This document shows positions 44,716 to 53,486 of a stretch of 64,000 nt of DNA, piece after piece. Source of the DNA: Vibrio agarilyticus (GTDB lineage Bacteria; Pseudomonadota; Gammaproteobacteria; Enterobacterales; Vibrionaceae). The stretch's first letter is position 1. Each line of letters opens with the position of its first letter. The stretch spans positions 310,001 through 374,000 of the forward strand of contig NZ_JABAIK010000001.1 in NCBI RefSeq assembly GCF_012641465.1, in the 5' to 3' direction. Both the position numbers and the translations under genes were made by a program. Under the pieces are notes generated by a model that did not search any database, was not told where the DNA came from, and worked only from the letters and a program-made list of their open reading frames with translations.

Positions 44716-45156
44716 ATGGCGTTTTCACTTCACCCACAGTTATTGGCAGATACCACGTATCTTGGTGAGTTTCCTCTTTGCCTTGCCCTACTGCACAAAG
44801 ACAACTCGGTGCCATGGGTCATTTTGGTGCCTAAGCGAGAAAACGTGCGCGAGCTGCACCATCTCAGTATGCAAGATCAGCAGCAGTTTTTATTGGAATC
44901 TCAAGCTGTTAATCACACTCTTGAGCGCTTATTTCAAGCCGACAAAATCAATTTTGGCGCGTTGGGTAATATCGTGCCTCAGCTTCATGTTCATCATATC
45001 GCGAGATTCATTGATGATATTGCTTGGCCTGGGCCATTATGGGGCAATACCGCAGGGCAGCCACGCGATGAAGAGACTCAAATTGAAATGACGTTAGTAA
45101 TTCGAGCAGCGCTTAAACATCATGGCCTAATCACAGACTATACCCAAACAACTTGA
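44716..45156 (+). CDS. HIT domain nucleotide hydrolase/transferase-like protein
   Basis: A 146-residue HIT-family protein. The proteobacterial signature NIVPQLHVHHIARF is at about residues 92-105, and WVILVPKRENVREL is the N-terminal strand pair of the fold. Family members hydrolyse or transfer nucleoside phosphates, but the substrate here is not known. A GAGG site precedes the start. The last residues DYTQTT and the stop are encoded by the start of a type A repeat (TATACCCAAACAACTTGA), so the repeat has replaced the original 3' end of the gene. Confidence 0.85.
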   Translation: MAFSLHPQLLADTTYLGEFPLCLALLHKDNSVPWVILVPKRENVRELHHLSMQDQQQFLLESQAVNHTLERLFQADKINFGALGNIVPQLHVHHIARFIDDIAWPGPLWGNTAGQPRDEETQIEMTLVIRAALKHHGLITDYTQTT

Positions 45157-45292
45157 AGATGCAGGTAAGCGACCAGCGAACAAAGCCTCTGAGCACTTCG
45201 TGAACATAGACAAGCTATGTGATGAGGTTTGTGAGTACCCATCCCTTCATTTTTTAAAGGAAAGCGCTGCAACTTCAAGTAGGACGGGTATA
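45139..45292 (+). repeat. Interspersed repeat type A overlapping the end of the HIT gene
   Basis: A full-length copy from TATACCCAAACAACTTGAA to CTTCAAGTAGGACGGGTATA. Its first 18 bases are the last codons of the HIT gene. A short insertion in the middle (around ACCCATCCCTTCATTTTTT) distinguishes it from the minE copy. Confidence 0.82.
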
Positions 45293-45325
45293 AGCGACAT
45301 ACACAAAATGTATGGCTCGACATCA

Positions 45326-45559
45326 TCATAATGTCGCTGAAAGCGATATCGATCCGCTTATCACTTGGTAATAACGCACTCTCACCACCTCTTGGTTGCG
45401 ATTGGTATCGACCATACGACTGATTTTGCCTCTTTTTATCCATACGGCGAGCATCGCATCAATCCCATCCTCACTCAGCGCAAACAACTTAGCCAATTCT
45501 GCGCGAGTCACGCCATTTTGCTGCGATATTTCTGTCAGTAATGCGTCCAAAATCATCAT
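45326..45559 (-). CDS. FeoC-like winged-helix protein
   Basis: A 77-residue protein with the FeoC pattern: LDALLTEISQQNGVTRAELAKLFALSEDGIDAMLAVWIKRGKISRM, a winged helix-turn-helix. FeoC proteins usually accompany the ferrous iron transporter FeoAB, which is absent on both sides here, so this may be an orphan or a related small regulator. The cysteines of canonical enterobacterial FeoC are missing. An ATG at 45556 is equally possible as start; AAGG lies just upstream. It sits between two repeat copies. Confidence 0.65.
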   Translation of the reverse strand: MMILDALLTEISQQNGVTRAELAKLFALSEDGIDAMLAVWIKRGKISRMVDTNRNQEVVRVRYYQVISGSISLSATL

Positions 45560-45637
45560 GATTACCTTTAGATTAGCTCTTTTACTTTGCTGATTATGCC
45601 ATACACCGCATCATCGATAGGCAGAAAATTCCACCCC

Positions 45638-45894
45638 TATACCCATGCCACTTGGCGATGCCGCTAGGCGGCAAACCAACAAAGCCTTTGCGGACGTCGT
45701 GGACATAGACGAACGCTGTGATGAGGTTTGTGAAAGCTCGCGCCTTGGAAGCCAAACACTGAACCGCTTTCTGTTGTAACGAAAATGCGTTAAACAACTT
45801 GAAAATAGACTCGCTATTTCGCTGCGTTGTTTGCCTTGCTCTCAGCTCAGTGAGCCGGCTCTGAATCCAGCATGTTGAAGTCACTTGGGTATAG
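45638..45894 (+). repeat. Composite repeat: truncated type A followed by type B
   Basis: It opens TATACCCATGCCACTTGG, carries part of type A (GGCGGCAAACCAACAAAGCC and GATGAGGTTTGTGAAAGC), then passes at about 45746 into type B (ACTGAACCGCTTTCTGTTGT, GACTCGCTATTTCGCTGCG, GAGCCGGCTCTGAATCCAGC), and closes GTCACTTGGGTATA. The outer ends are inverted, as in the other members. Confidence 0.78.
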
Positions 45895-46121
45895 ATATTA
45901 AGTTTCTACCCGTCATTTACGTCAAAATTGACTACGTCAATTTTGTCAAATGCCTTGTTCCAGATCACACTGAATGACTGGCCACAATGATAGCGAAGAG
46001 GACCAAAAATAAAATTAATCTTTAAATACAACAAGTTAAAGCCAATCGTTGAGGTTGTCGTAAATTTGCTAGCACGATGTCGTTAATTTAATATGAAAAA
46101 TAAGTAAGCTAAGATAAAGTT

Positions 46122-46252
46122 ATTTCATCGAGAGCAGCTGCTCTTAAACAGATTCCAGAGGTGGTATGGCCTCCATACCACTCCGGCAGCAAGCGAAGGT
46201 GTCATTGACACCCGTGGTATAGTCCCCCCGGCTATACCACGATATTTTTTTT
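46122..46252 (+). ncRNA. Candidate small RNA with three hairpins and an intrinsic terminator
   Basis: The stretch holds a 14-base palindrome (46131-46144), hairpin 1 GTGGTATGG/CCATACCAC (46161-46169 with 46173-46181), hairpin 2 GGTGTC/GACACC (46198-46212), and hairpin 3 CGTGGTATAG/CTATACCACG (46213-46241), followed by ATAT and eight Ts. Hairpins 1 and 3 share GTGGTAT/ATACCAC, so the strand of one can pair with the other. A weak promoter, TTTAAT (46087) and TAAGAT (46110) 17 bases apart, sets the proposed 5' end. No open frame is present and no gene follows on this strand. The family is not recognised. Confidence 0.6.
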
Positions 46253-46537
46253 GCACTCATTCTATCCCAATGAAATAAAACACTTTATTCCCCAAGCTCC
46301 TTGAGTCGATTGATTGTTGATTCTACAGTCGTAATTTCTAGGCACTGACAACATCAATGGAAGTCGAGCAACTCTCTTCATTGTTAATGTTGTTCTCCAT
46401 CAATAGATAAATAGCTAACTATTTGAAAATAATATTAATTAATTTTTCGCAATAAGTTAAAGTCGACACATTCCTCATTATGCTGAACGCCAACATTCCC
46501 GATACAACCGCTTATTTCTCTGAGTGGTAGGCCAGCT
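46253..46537. other. AT-rich spacer without recognisable features
   Basis: No gene, repeat or hairpin was seen in this stretch between the candidate small RNA and the next composite repeat. The spacer 45895-46121, before the small RNA, is likewise featureless apart from the weak promoter. Confidence 0.4.
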
Positions 46538-46822
46538 CGTCCCTTGAGAGCCAATCACTGAACCGCTTTCTGTTGTAGCGAAAGTGCGTTAAACGACTTG
46601 AAAATATAGCCAAACAACTTGGAGTTGCAGCGAGGCGGCAAACGAGCAAAGCGTCTGAGCACTTCGTGAACATAGACGAGCTATATGATGAGATTTGTGA
46701 GAGCCAGCCAGCAACGCGGCAACTTTAAGTGGAAAGGGTATAGGCTGGGTATTTTCAAGATGCTTGCCTTGCGCTCAGCTCGGGGAGCAGGCCCTGAATC
46801 CTGCCAATTGAAGTCACTTGGG
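46538..46822 (+). repeat. Nested repeat: type A inserted into type B
   Basis: The first 65 bases are the start of type B (GAGAGCCAATCACTGAACCG, CGACTTGAAAATA). A complete type A follows (about 46604-46744: GCCAAACAACTTGGAGTTGC to TAAGTGGAAAGGGTATAGG). Then type B resumes (CTTGCCTTGCGCTCAGCTC, GAAGTCACTTGGGGA). This arrangement fits transposition of type A into an existing type B. Confidence 0.72.
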
Positions 46823-46907
46823 GAGACAAATCTGCATCGCTTAATAAGAAGGGAAACAAAGAGGCTAGCAAAAGCCCCTTTGAAAAAAATAGATAAGATG
46901 AAAGACG

Positions 46908-49900
46908 TTAATTGACCAGCTCATCATGTTTATCAATGACATATTTTGATGGGGATGTGCCAAAATATTGCTTAAAGCGCAAACTGAAATAAGAAGCATC
47001 ATTAAAGCCACACGCAAACGCTACATCGGCAATTTTTTCTCCCGCTAACAGCCGTTGAGACGCTTTGGTCAAACGAACCTCAGTAAGATACTCAGTAAAC
47101 GTTTGTTCATTAAGCAATTTAAATCTTCGCTGTAAACTTCGCTCTGAAACATAAAGCTTTTTCGCGGCCAGACTGGTACCAAAAGTCGCATCTGCGTAAT
47201 GCGTTTCGACCAAATTGATCACCTTATTCAGCCAGCATTCATTATGCGAATCATCACTCTGATGTATCTCCAAATACGCCGTCACAGCATCGTCAATCGC
47301 GTCTGCTTTCATTGAATCGGTAGCTTGTGGCCAGATAAGCTCAATTTTATTCAAATACTCTGAGCTAAATACGATAATTTCCCCGCCACTCTCTTCGACA
47401 TAGCCTCGCAACCGGTCCAATAAGTCAGGGAGATCATCCGATGCACCGGTTTTGACCGAATCACCTTGGTCAAGCGAAGAGAGTACAACAAAACCACTTT
47501 GAATTCGGAGTGTTAATGTTAATGTCTGATTCATATGCGAACGGGTGACTAAGTTGAGCAATAAGGTGTTTAAAAGTGCATCAAGATTAAAGTGAGACAC
47601 CTCAATGCGCGCATTGGCCTCTCCTTGATATTCCAGCGTTACCCTATGCGCCTGTAAAGGTGCTTGCCATACTGAGACCAACGTTCTTATTACAAGGTCG
47701 AGGTCAAATCCCGGTAGCGTCTGATTATCCGTTAAACGATGAATCGCACTTAATGATTCTAAGTCTTCAAACAGTCCCAATAAATACGGTTTGGTCATCG
47801 GTTCGAGCCGTTGCAATGGCTCGACCAGTTTTGAAAGCTGAGCATGAATGGATAATAACCAATGCGAGGATAACTGCTTATCAACTTCGATTTGTCGCGC
47901 CAACAATTGATTTTCGACCAGTAAATTATCGGTTGCTTGGTTCAATTTTGCCGTCCGGCTATTTAATTGCGAATTCAATTCGCTTTTATTCTGAGCTCGG
48001 CGATAACGATGCCAGTAGGTTAAAAACGCAAGCATAATAATAACAATGGCCAGCACTGCAATAAGTGCCTTTGCTGTGAAGTACCAAGGCTTTGCAAAAC
48101 CTAGCGTCACACTTTGGATAACCTCCCCGTCCTTTGAATTGGTCAGTTGCAATGTCACCGTGTTACAACACAGTGGCGTCAGCGTCACCTGGCCGTTTTC
48201 AGCGTATTGCCATTCTCCAGAGTCTCCCAAGCGGTAAAATACATTTTGATTGCTTGAAAGTGGCAGCACGCCCACTAACATACTGACGCTTGAACCGTAT
48301 GGCAGCTGCGTAAAAGAAGCCTCAGTCTGACCTGTGCTTATCACCCTATCATTCACTTTTACTTGGCTCAGCGTGATCTGAGTGTCTGGTCGTGAACTGG
48401 TCAATAGTGCTTGCCTATCCACTTGGACGACACCGTAACGCGACCCCAATACCAATTGATTTGATGGCCAGTTGAGCTCAGGACAAGAGTTAGCAACAAA
48501 TTCATTATTGATAAGGCCTAGAGGCGCACCAAAGTGGCGTTCAATTAACCCCTCTTTGGTGTAAAACGTTAATCCAACCGAGCTCGCCAACCAAACACCG
48601 TGTGGCTCCGCAATCAAGCAAGCGGGCAATGCATTTGCACGAGGCAGTTCAACCCGCTGAAAACCATTCCCACGAGGAATGGATTTATACACTCCATAAG
48701 CACTGGCATACCAAAAGGCGCCATCTGGTCCTTGTGCAACATCAATGCTACTGCCAAAGGCGGACGCATGTCGTTCGAACTGAATTCGGTCCCCTTTGAC
48801 GATGTACACGCCATGAGCGGTTCGCACCAATAGTGAGATCCCCGCCATTTTTTCTAATCCGGTAATAGCAGACGGCAAATACTGACTTACTGGCCATTGA
48901 TTGCCATAGCTTTTGAGCGCTTCATGTTCAGGTATGTAGTTAAAAAGATAAAAACCATCGCTAAACCAAAGGGTTTGAGCGTCATCAATTTCGATATGAT
49001 CGAACGAACGATGACCGACCTCATAACTCAGCGCCACTTTCTGAGTGCGGTTTGCCTGCCAATCAAACTGGTACAACCCAGTGTCGGTTGCTAACCAAAC
49101 CACGTTTTTGCCTAACGCAAAATCATTAATCGTCAGCGTTAGTGGAAACGCCTCTATTGCACTTGGTGCGTCGGTTTGCCGATAGAGCGTATTTTCGCTC
49201 ATAAACCATAAGGTTCCATCTTGGCTCCGCTCCACTTTGCCAAGCCCTGGTGCATCAAATTCATTGCCTATTTGATCTTTTACCGTACGTAAAAAATGCT
49301 GACTAAATGACGAATGATAAAAAACACCACGACTTGTGGCTATCCAAATGCCGTTGTGGCGATCACTGTCTAGCGCGTGAATTTTTAGAGCGCCAATCGG
49401 TATACCATCGACACTATTGGCAAGCTCAACCACTTTGCCGCTCGCAAACGAGTAAAAATAAAGTCCTTGCTCAGTTCCAACCCAGTAGCCATCATTGTTT
49501 TCCGTGATAGCGGTGACATTGCTGTTGCCAATAAACGGTTTTGTTGTGGTCGCATCAACAAGATTAACCAATACCGCTCCAGCCCCAGTGCCTACTAATA
49601 TTTCATTACGGCGAGTAGAATAGTGCAATTTAGAGTTGAAATTTTTTTTGGATGCCGTCAAGTGCGTAAATTGGCGTCCTTGAGAAAGATAAGAGCCCGA
49701 TGAGGTGGCTAACACCCAACGTCGCCCTACCTTAACAGCATGATTGATGGTAATTTGACTGCTTTGATTATGCTGATACAAACCGTCAAGTGGATAAACA
49801 TCGAGTTCTTCGCTGGCGACATCAAATGTGTAGAAAGATTTTCCATCGCTCAACCAAAGATACTCGTCATAGGCACCAATACGTTTTATTTCAGTACCCG

Positions 49901-50282
49901 CCGCCAATTGGAGCATTGACTCTCGCGTTCCATCCCCAAGAATTCGAAACACTTCATTCTCAACAACGGTCCAAAACTGTTGCCCAGCAAAAGCCAAAAG
50001 ATGAGACTCTCCCCGGGTTAGTGCTGAGTATGCCAGCAGTAGACGGCGACCATCAAAATAATGCACATTGCCATGAATATCATGTAGCCAAACTCCACCT
50101 GCATCACTTACATGCAAATCTTGGGCAACAACAAACGTGCCCTGAGCCTGGTTTGGCAGTGCGTAAAACGTATTTGCGTCGCGAGACAAGGCTGCCGCAG
50201 TCGCACCTGAGATAAATTCAGTATTCCAACCAGCCAGCAGCGCAAAACAGAGCCCCCAATATGACGCTATGTAACGAAACAA
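46908..50282 (-). CDS. Membrane sensor with beta-propeller, degenerate kinase region and AraC output domain
   Basis: A 1124-residue one-protein regulator built like a hybrid two-component system. After a signal sequence (about residues 1-29) come repeated propeller blades (for example GVWLHDIHGNVHYFDG and DGYWVGTEQGLYFYS) and a Y_Y_Y-like domain near 640-730. A single membrane helix lies at about 739-762 (LIAVLAIVIIMLAFLTYW). The cytoplasmic part has a coiled coil and a histidine-kinase-like region in which the H box and the glycine-rich ATP-binding boxes are not recognisable, and no receiver domain. The C-terminal 100 residues are an AraC helix-turn-helix pair. It probably senses a periplasmic ligand such as a glycan. 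No target gene lies nearby. Confidence 0.8.
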   Translation of the reverse strand: MFRYIASYWGLCFALLAGWNTEFISGATAAALSRDANTFYALPNQAQGTFVVAQDLHVSDAGGVWLHDIHGNVHYFDGRRLLLAYSALTRGESHLLAFAGQQFWTVVENEVFRILGDGTRESMLQLAAGTEIKRIGAYDEYLWLSDGKSFYTFDVASEELDVYPLDGLYQHNQSSQITINHAVKVGRRWVLATSSGSYLSQGRQFTHLTASKKNFNSKLHYSTRRNEILVGTGAGAVLVNLVDATTTKPFIGNSNVTAITENNDGYWVGTEQGLYFYSFASGKVVELANSVDGIPIGALKIHALDSDRHNGIWIATSRGVFYHSSFSQHFLRTVKDQIGNEFDAPGLGKVERSQDGTLWFMSENTLYRQTDAPSAIEAFPLTLTINDFALGKNVVWLATDTGLYQFDWQANRTQKVALSYEVGHRSFDHIEIDDAQTLWFSDGFYLFNYIPEHEALKSYGNQWPVSQYLPSAITGLEKMAGISLLVRTAHGVYIVKGDRIQFERHASAFGSSIDVAQGPDGAFWYASAYGVYKSIPRGNGFQRVELPRANALPACLIAEPHGVWLASSVGLTFYTKEGLIERHFGAPLGLINNEFVANSCPELNWPSNQLVLGSRYGVVQVDRQALLTSSRPDTQITLSQVKVNDRVISTGQTEASFTQLPYGSSVSMLVGVLPLSSNQNVFYRLGDSGEWQYAENGQVTLTPLCCNTVTLQLTNSKDGEVIQSVTLGFAKPWYFTAKALIAVLAIVIIMLAFLTYWHRYRRAQNKSELNSQLNSRTAKLNQATDNLLVENQLLARQIEVDKQLSSHWLLSIHAQLSKLVEPLQRLEPMTKPYLLGLFEDLESLSAIHRLTDNQTLPGFDLDLVIRTLVSVWQAPLQAHRVTLEYQGEANARIEVSHFNLDALLNTLLLNLVTRSHMNQTLTLTLRIQSGFVVLSSLDQGDSVKTGASDDLPDLLDRLRGYVEESGGEIIVFSSEYLNKIELIWPQATDSMKADAIDDAVTAYLEIHQSDDSHNECWLNKVINLVETHYADATFGTSLAAKKLYVSERSLQRRFKLLNEQTFTEYLTEVRLTKASQRLLAGEKIADVAFACGFNDASYFSLRFKQYFGTSPSKYVIDKHDELVN

Positions 50283-50636
50283 TTGCCTATTCCTTCCCCC
50301 AGCGCAGCGTAATTCCTCCCTTTCGCATCATGCTCAGTACCACCGTTTGGCTCATCAACGCCAGAAAAACGGTCTAATACTGCCCGTGGTAACACGCTAC
50401 GATAAGGGGAAGAATTATGTGTTAAGTCTTTGCTTAAACTATTATTTTATGCTGCTAATTTTAGACAAAACTATGATAACGGATTCGGTTTAGGGTGGAA
50501 CCATTCCCGGCAAATTTTCGCCCAAATATAGCTAGGGGATCACGCAATTGCGTTATTTCGTTTCATTTCTATACCGCACATTTCCCTACTAAATAGAACA
50601 CATCACCAATTGAGACGACGCAACATCATTTTGTTA
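50283..50636. other. Upstream region of the membrane sensor gene
   Basis: About 350 bases between the sensor gene and a repeat. It should contain the sensor promoter (leftward), but no clear box or operator stands out. Confidence 0.4.
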
Positions 50637-50904
50637 TACCCAAGTAACCTTAAGATGCGTGGTTCAGCGAGAATGACTTGGTTTGTCAGTGAGGCGAGGA
50701 TTTGAAGATTGAGTGGTTCTCAATCGAAAATCGTCAACAAAGCTGATGAGCCAAGACAGCTCGCCCCTTGGGAGCCAATCACTGAACCTATAGCGGCGTT
50801 AAACAACTTGAAAATAGACTCGCTATTTCGCTGCGTTGTTTGCCTTGCTCTCAGTTCAGTGAGCCGGCTCTGAATCCAGCATTTTGAGGTCACTTGGGTA
50901 TAAA
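50637..50904 (+). repeat. Type B repeat, long form, overlapping the end of znuA
   Basis: A 268-bp unit with inverted termini TATACCCAAGTAAC and GTCACTTGGGTATA. The first half (GATGCGTGGTTCAGCGAGA, GCTGATGAGCCAAGACAGC) is absent from the other copies; the second half matches the type B repeat at 45746-45894. The last 49 bases are the 3' end of znuA. Confidence 0.78.
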
Positions 50905-51764
50905 CACGCAGTAAGATCGTCTGACATCCGTTGAAGAAATTCAAAGTAACTCGTTTTGCCTAGCACAATATCGCTACCAATCGGATCCAATTGACCAATT
51001 TTTGCCGCGCTACCTTGAACCACGCGCTCTACCAATGCTGGAGTAAATTGCGGCTCAGCAAACACACACGTGCCAGGCACTTTAGCCAAAGTTTTTCGAA
51101 TTGATATTAACGTCTTAGCGCCCGGTTTTCGTTCCGGATTCACGGTAAAGTAACCGAGGTTATTCAGTTGATAACGTTTTTCAAAATATCCATAGGCATC
51201 ATGAAATACGTAATAACCCTGATCTCGCACTGGCATCAACTGCTGCGATATTTTCTCATCTGTCTGCTTTAGCTGAGCAAGAAACCACTTTAAATTACGC
51301 TCATAAACCGTCTTATTTTTGGGATCATGCTTTATCAGTGCCTCGACGATAATTTGCGCAGCCTGCTCTGCTTGACTCACACCGAGCCAAAAATGAGGAT
51401 CGGTCGAACCATGGTTGTGCCCATCATGATCGGTATGGACATCACTGAACGCATTGAGATGCAATCGTGACTCGTTGCTTAACGTGACCACAGCTGAATG
51501 ATCTTCAAGCAATTTCCCCATAAAACCTTCCAGTTCCGGACCAAACCAAATGACCAAATCCGCATTCTGCACCGCTTTTACATCCGAAGGTTTCAAGGCA
51601 TAATCGTGAGGTGAGGCGTTACTTGGCAACACACTCATAGGCTCGGTAACACCATCGGTTAAGGCAAAGGTTATCATCTGAATTGGTTTAATACTGGTAA
51701 CCACATTCATCGCTTGCGCTTGCCATGGCATTAATGCTGCAAGCATAACAATCATCAATTTGTT
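50856..51764 (-). CDS. znuA: Zinc ABC transporter substrate-binding protein
   Basis: The periplasmic zinc receptor of ZnuABC. A Sec signal (MNKLMIVMLAALMPWQAQA) is followed by the metal site: His in NASPHDYALKP, His in TDPHFWLG, and the C-terminal DPIGSDI. A His/Asp-rich loop, DVHTDHDGHNHGSTDPHF, is typical of zinc-specific members. I prefer ATG 51764 to ATG 51797, since it begins a clean signal peptide. The last 14 residues (YPSDLKMLDSEPAH) and the stop come from a type B repeat, so the natural C terminus has been replaced. It is divergent from znuCB across a Zur box. Confidence 0.93.
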   Translation of the reverse strand, partial: NKLMIVMLAALMPWQAQAMNVVTSIKPIQMITFALTDGVTEPMSVLPSNASPHDYALKPSDVKAVQNADLVIWFGPELEGFMGKLLEDHSAVVTLSNESRLHLNAFSDVHTDHDGHNHGSTDPHFWLGVSQAEQAAQIIVEALIKHDPKNKTVYERNLKWFLAQLKQTDEKISQQLMPVRDQGYYVFHDAYGYFEKRYQLNNLGYFTVNPERKPGAKTLISIRKTLAKVPGTCVFAEPQFTPALVERVVQGSAAKIGQLDPIGSDIVLGKTSYFEFLQRMSDDLTACLYPSDLKMLDSEPAH

Positions 51765-51803
51765 CATCTGTCCATTAATTCGCTGTAGAGTCATCATCGA
51801 CTA

Positions 51804-51824
51804 GATGTTACATTATAACATTAC
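51804..51824. promoter_or_regulatory. Zur box between znuA and znuCB
   Basis: GATGTTACATTATAACATTAC is a near-palindrome close to the gammaproteobacterial Zur site (ATGTTATANTATAACAT). It lies 39 bases upstream of the znuA start and 22 bases upstream of znuC, so zinc-loaded Zur should repress both directions. Confidence 0.75.
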
Positions 51825-51846
51825 GCGAAAGCAAACGAGTTCTCTC

Positions 51847-52632
51847 ATGGCTGCAATATTGCAACTGGCTAATATTTCAATTCAATTTAACCAACGGCAA
51901 GTGCTTGATAATGTCTCGCTTGCTCTAGAGCTTGGTAAAATCACGACCTTAATTGGTCCCAATGGTGCAGGAAAATCAACCTTAGTCAAAATCGTCCTCG
52001 GGCTTATCAAAGCCGATAGCGGCACTGTTCATAAATCAGCAAGATTACGTATCGGCTATGTTCCGCAAAAGCTTCACCTGAATGATAGTTTGCCGCTCGA
52101 TGTAAAACGGTTTCTCAACCTGTCGGCGAAATACAGTACTCAAGAGTGTCTTGAAGCGCTCAATTTGGTCGGTGCTGAACACCTTTACAGTCAAAATATG
52201 CACAAACTTTCAGGTGGTGAGACACAGCGGGTTTTGCTTGCTCGCGCACTCTTGCGTCGCCCTGAATTATTGGTGCTCGATGAACCTGCTCAAGGCGTTG
52301 ATATACAAGGTCAAATGGATCTTTATGATTTAATTGATGCGATTCGCCATCGATTCGGTTGTGCCGTACTGATGGTGTCTCATGACCTGCATCTCGTGAT
52401 GGCAAAAACCGACGAAGTCATTTGCCTACATCACCATATTTGCTGCTCAGGTGCACCCGCTGCAATCACTCAGCATCCCGCTTATTTGGCGCTTTTTGGC
52501 GCGCAATCGGCTCAATCACTTGCCATTTATCACCACAACCACGCTCACCATCATCATGACCTTGCCGGAAGCCCTGTCGAGGGGGATGCGGAGCATTGCT
52601 GTGATCATCGCCATGGACACCATCATGATTGA
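51847..52632 (+). CDS. znuC: Zinc ABC transporter ATP-binding protein
   Basis: The cytoplasmic ATPase of the zinc importer (261 residues). Walker A is GPNGAGKST (about residue 37), the ABC signature is LSGGETQRV, Walker B is [12 protein letters not shown], and the H-loop is VSHDLH. The C terminus is an unusually His-rich tail ([23 protein letters not shown]), which may bind zinc and report its level. The start at 51847 aligns with the ABC domain; an ATG at 51805 lies within the Zur box. Its end overlaps znuB by 8 bases. Confidence 0.94.
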   Translation: MAAILQLANISIQFNQRQVLDNVSLALELGKITTLIGPNGAGKSTLVKIVLGLIKADSGTVHKSARLRIGYVPQKLHLNDSLPLDVKRFLNLSAKYSTQECLEALNLVGAEHLYSQNMHKLSGGETQRVLLARALLRRPELLVLDEPAQGVDIQGQMDLYDLIDAIRHRFGCAVLMVSHDLHLVMAKTDEVICLHHHICCSGAPAAITQHPAYLALFGAQSAQSLAIYHHNHAHHHHDLAGSPVEGDAEHCCDHRHGHHHD

Positions 52633-53410
52633 TTTTTTACTCCCTTCTCTGCTCGCAGGTTTTGGTATCGCGGCAATTGCGGGTCCCCTTGGCTCCTTCG
52701 TTGTCTGGCGAAAAATGGCGTATTTTGGTGACACGCTTGCCCATGCATCACTCATGGGGCTGTCACTGGGTCTACTGCTAGACATCAATCTCAATCTTGC
52801 CTTGGTATTATGCTGCCTCGCATTGGCTGCTTTACTTGTCACCTTTCAACGTCAAAACGTGGTCGCTACCGATACTATTCTAGGCATTTTGGCGCACAGC
52901 GCGCTCTCTGTTGGCTTAGTCGCACTGAGCTTTCTTGATCATGTTCGCGTCGACTTAATGAGCTACCTGTTTGGCGATCTATTGTCAGTCTCAGCTAACG
53001 ATCTTGTGTTTATTTATGGGGGGGCTGCCGCTGTTCTTGGTTTGCTCGCCATCTTTTGGCGCCCGCTTATCTCTAGCACGGTAAATGAAGAATTGGCGAG
53101 TGTTGAAGGCATTAACACCGAATTTTATCGTTTATTACTCATGCTTATGATCGGCGTCGTGATAGCGGTCGGTATGAAATTTGTCGGCGCGCTGATCATC
53201 ACTTCTTTGTTGATCATTCCTGCCGCTGCCGCTCGCCGTATTGCGAAAACACCGGAGCAAATGGTGGTGATCGCATCGTGTATTGGCGCGGTTGCCGTGT
53301 GTATTGGTTTGGCATTATCATGGCACTGGGATACACCTGCTGGCCCGTCGGTCGTATTGAGTGCGGCGATAATTTTTGTCCTAGCGCAGCTTGTGCCTCA
53401 GCGTCAATAG
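52625..53410 (+). CDS. znuB: Zinc ABC transporter permease
   Basis: The inner-membrane channel of ZnuABC (261 residues), with about seven to eight membrane helices. Family stretches include [45 protein letters not shown] and [21 protein letters not shown] 52625 is preferred, since the longer upstream frame reads across the znuC His-rich tail without family resemblance. It is translationally coupled to znuC and followed by a bidirectional terminator. Confidence 0.93.
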   Translation: MIDFLLPSLLAGFGIAAIAGPLGSFVVWRKMAYFGDTLAHASLMGLSLGLLLDINLNLALVLCCLALAALLVTFQRQNVVATDTILGILAHSALSVGLVALSFLDHVRVDLMSYLFGDLLSVSANDLVFIYGGAAAVLGLLAIFWRPLISSTVNEELASVEGINTEFYRLLLMLMIGVVIAVGMKFVGALIITSLLIIPAAAARRIAKTPEQMVVIASCIGAVAVCIGLALSWHWDTPAGPSVVLSAAIIFVLAQLVPQRQ

Positions 53411-53432
53411 GCTCAGAGTTCAAAAAATACAA

Positions 53433-53454
53433 AGCCCAAGCAGATGCTTGGGCT
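53433..53454. terminator. Terminator shared by znuCB and the sdh-suc operon
   Basis: A perfect 9-bp stem, AGCCCAAGC with GCTTGGGCT around AGAT. Read leftward it is followed by TTTGTATTTTTTG, making a good terminator for sucD; it may also stop znuCB. Confidence 0.8.
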
Positions 53455-53486
53455 CATTTCTCGCTATCTTGGTGATAATATCGCTA

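Noticed and set aside
44663-45091. 142-codon frame overlapping the HIT gene in another frame
   Set aside because: Cys/Phe/Ile-rich shadow frame; the HIT reading frame has clear family motifs.
45594-46915. Several short frames between the FeoC-like gene and the sensor gene
   Set aside because: They run through type A and B repeats, recur in other copies and have no protein features.
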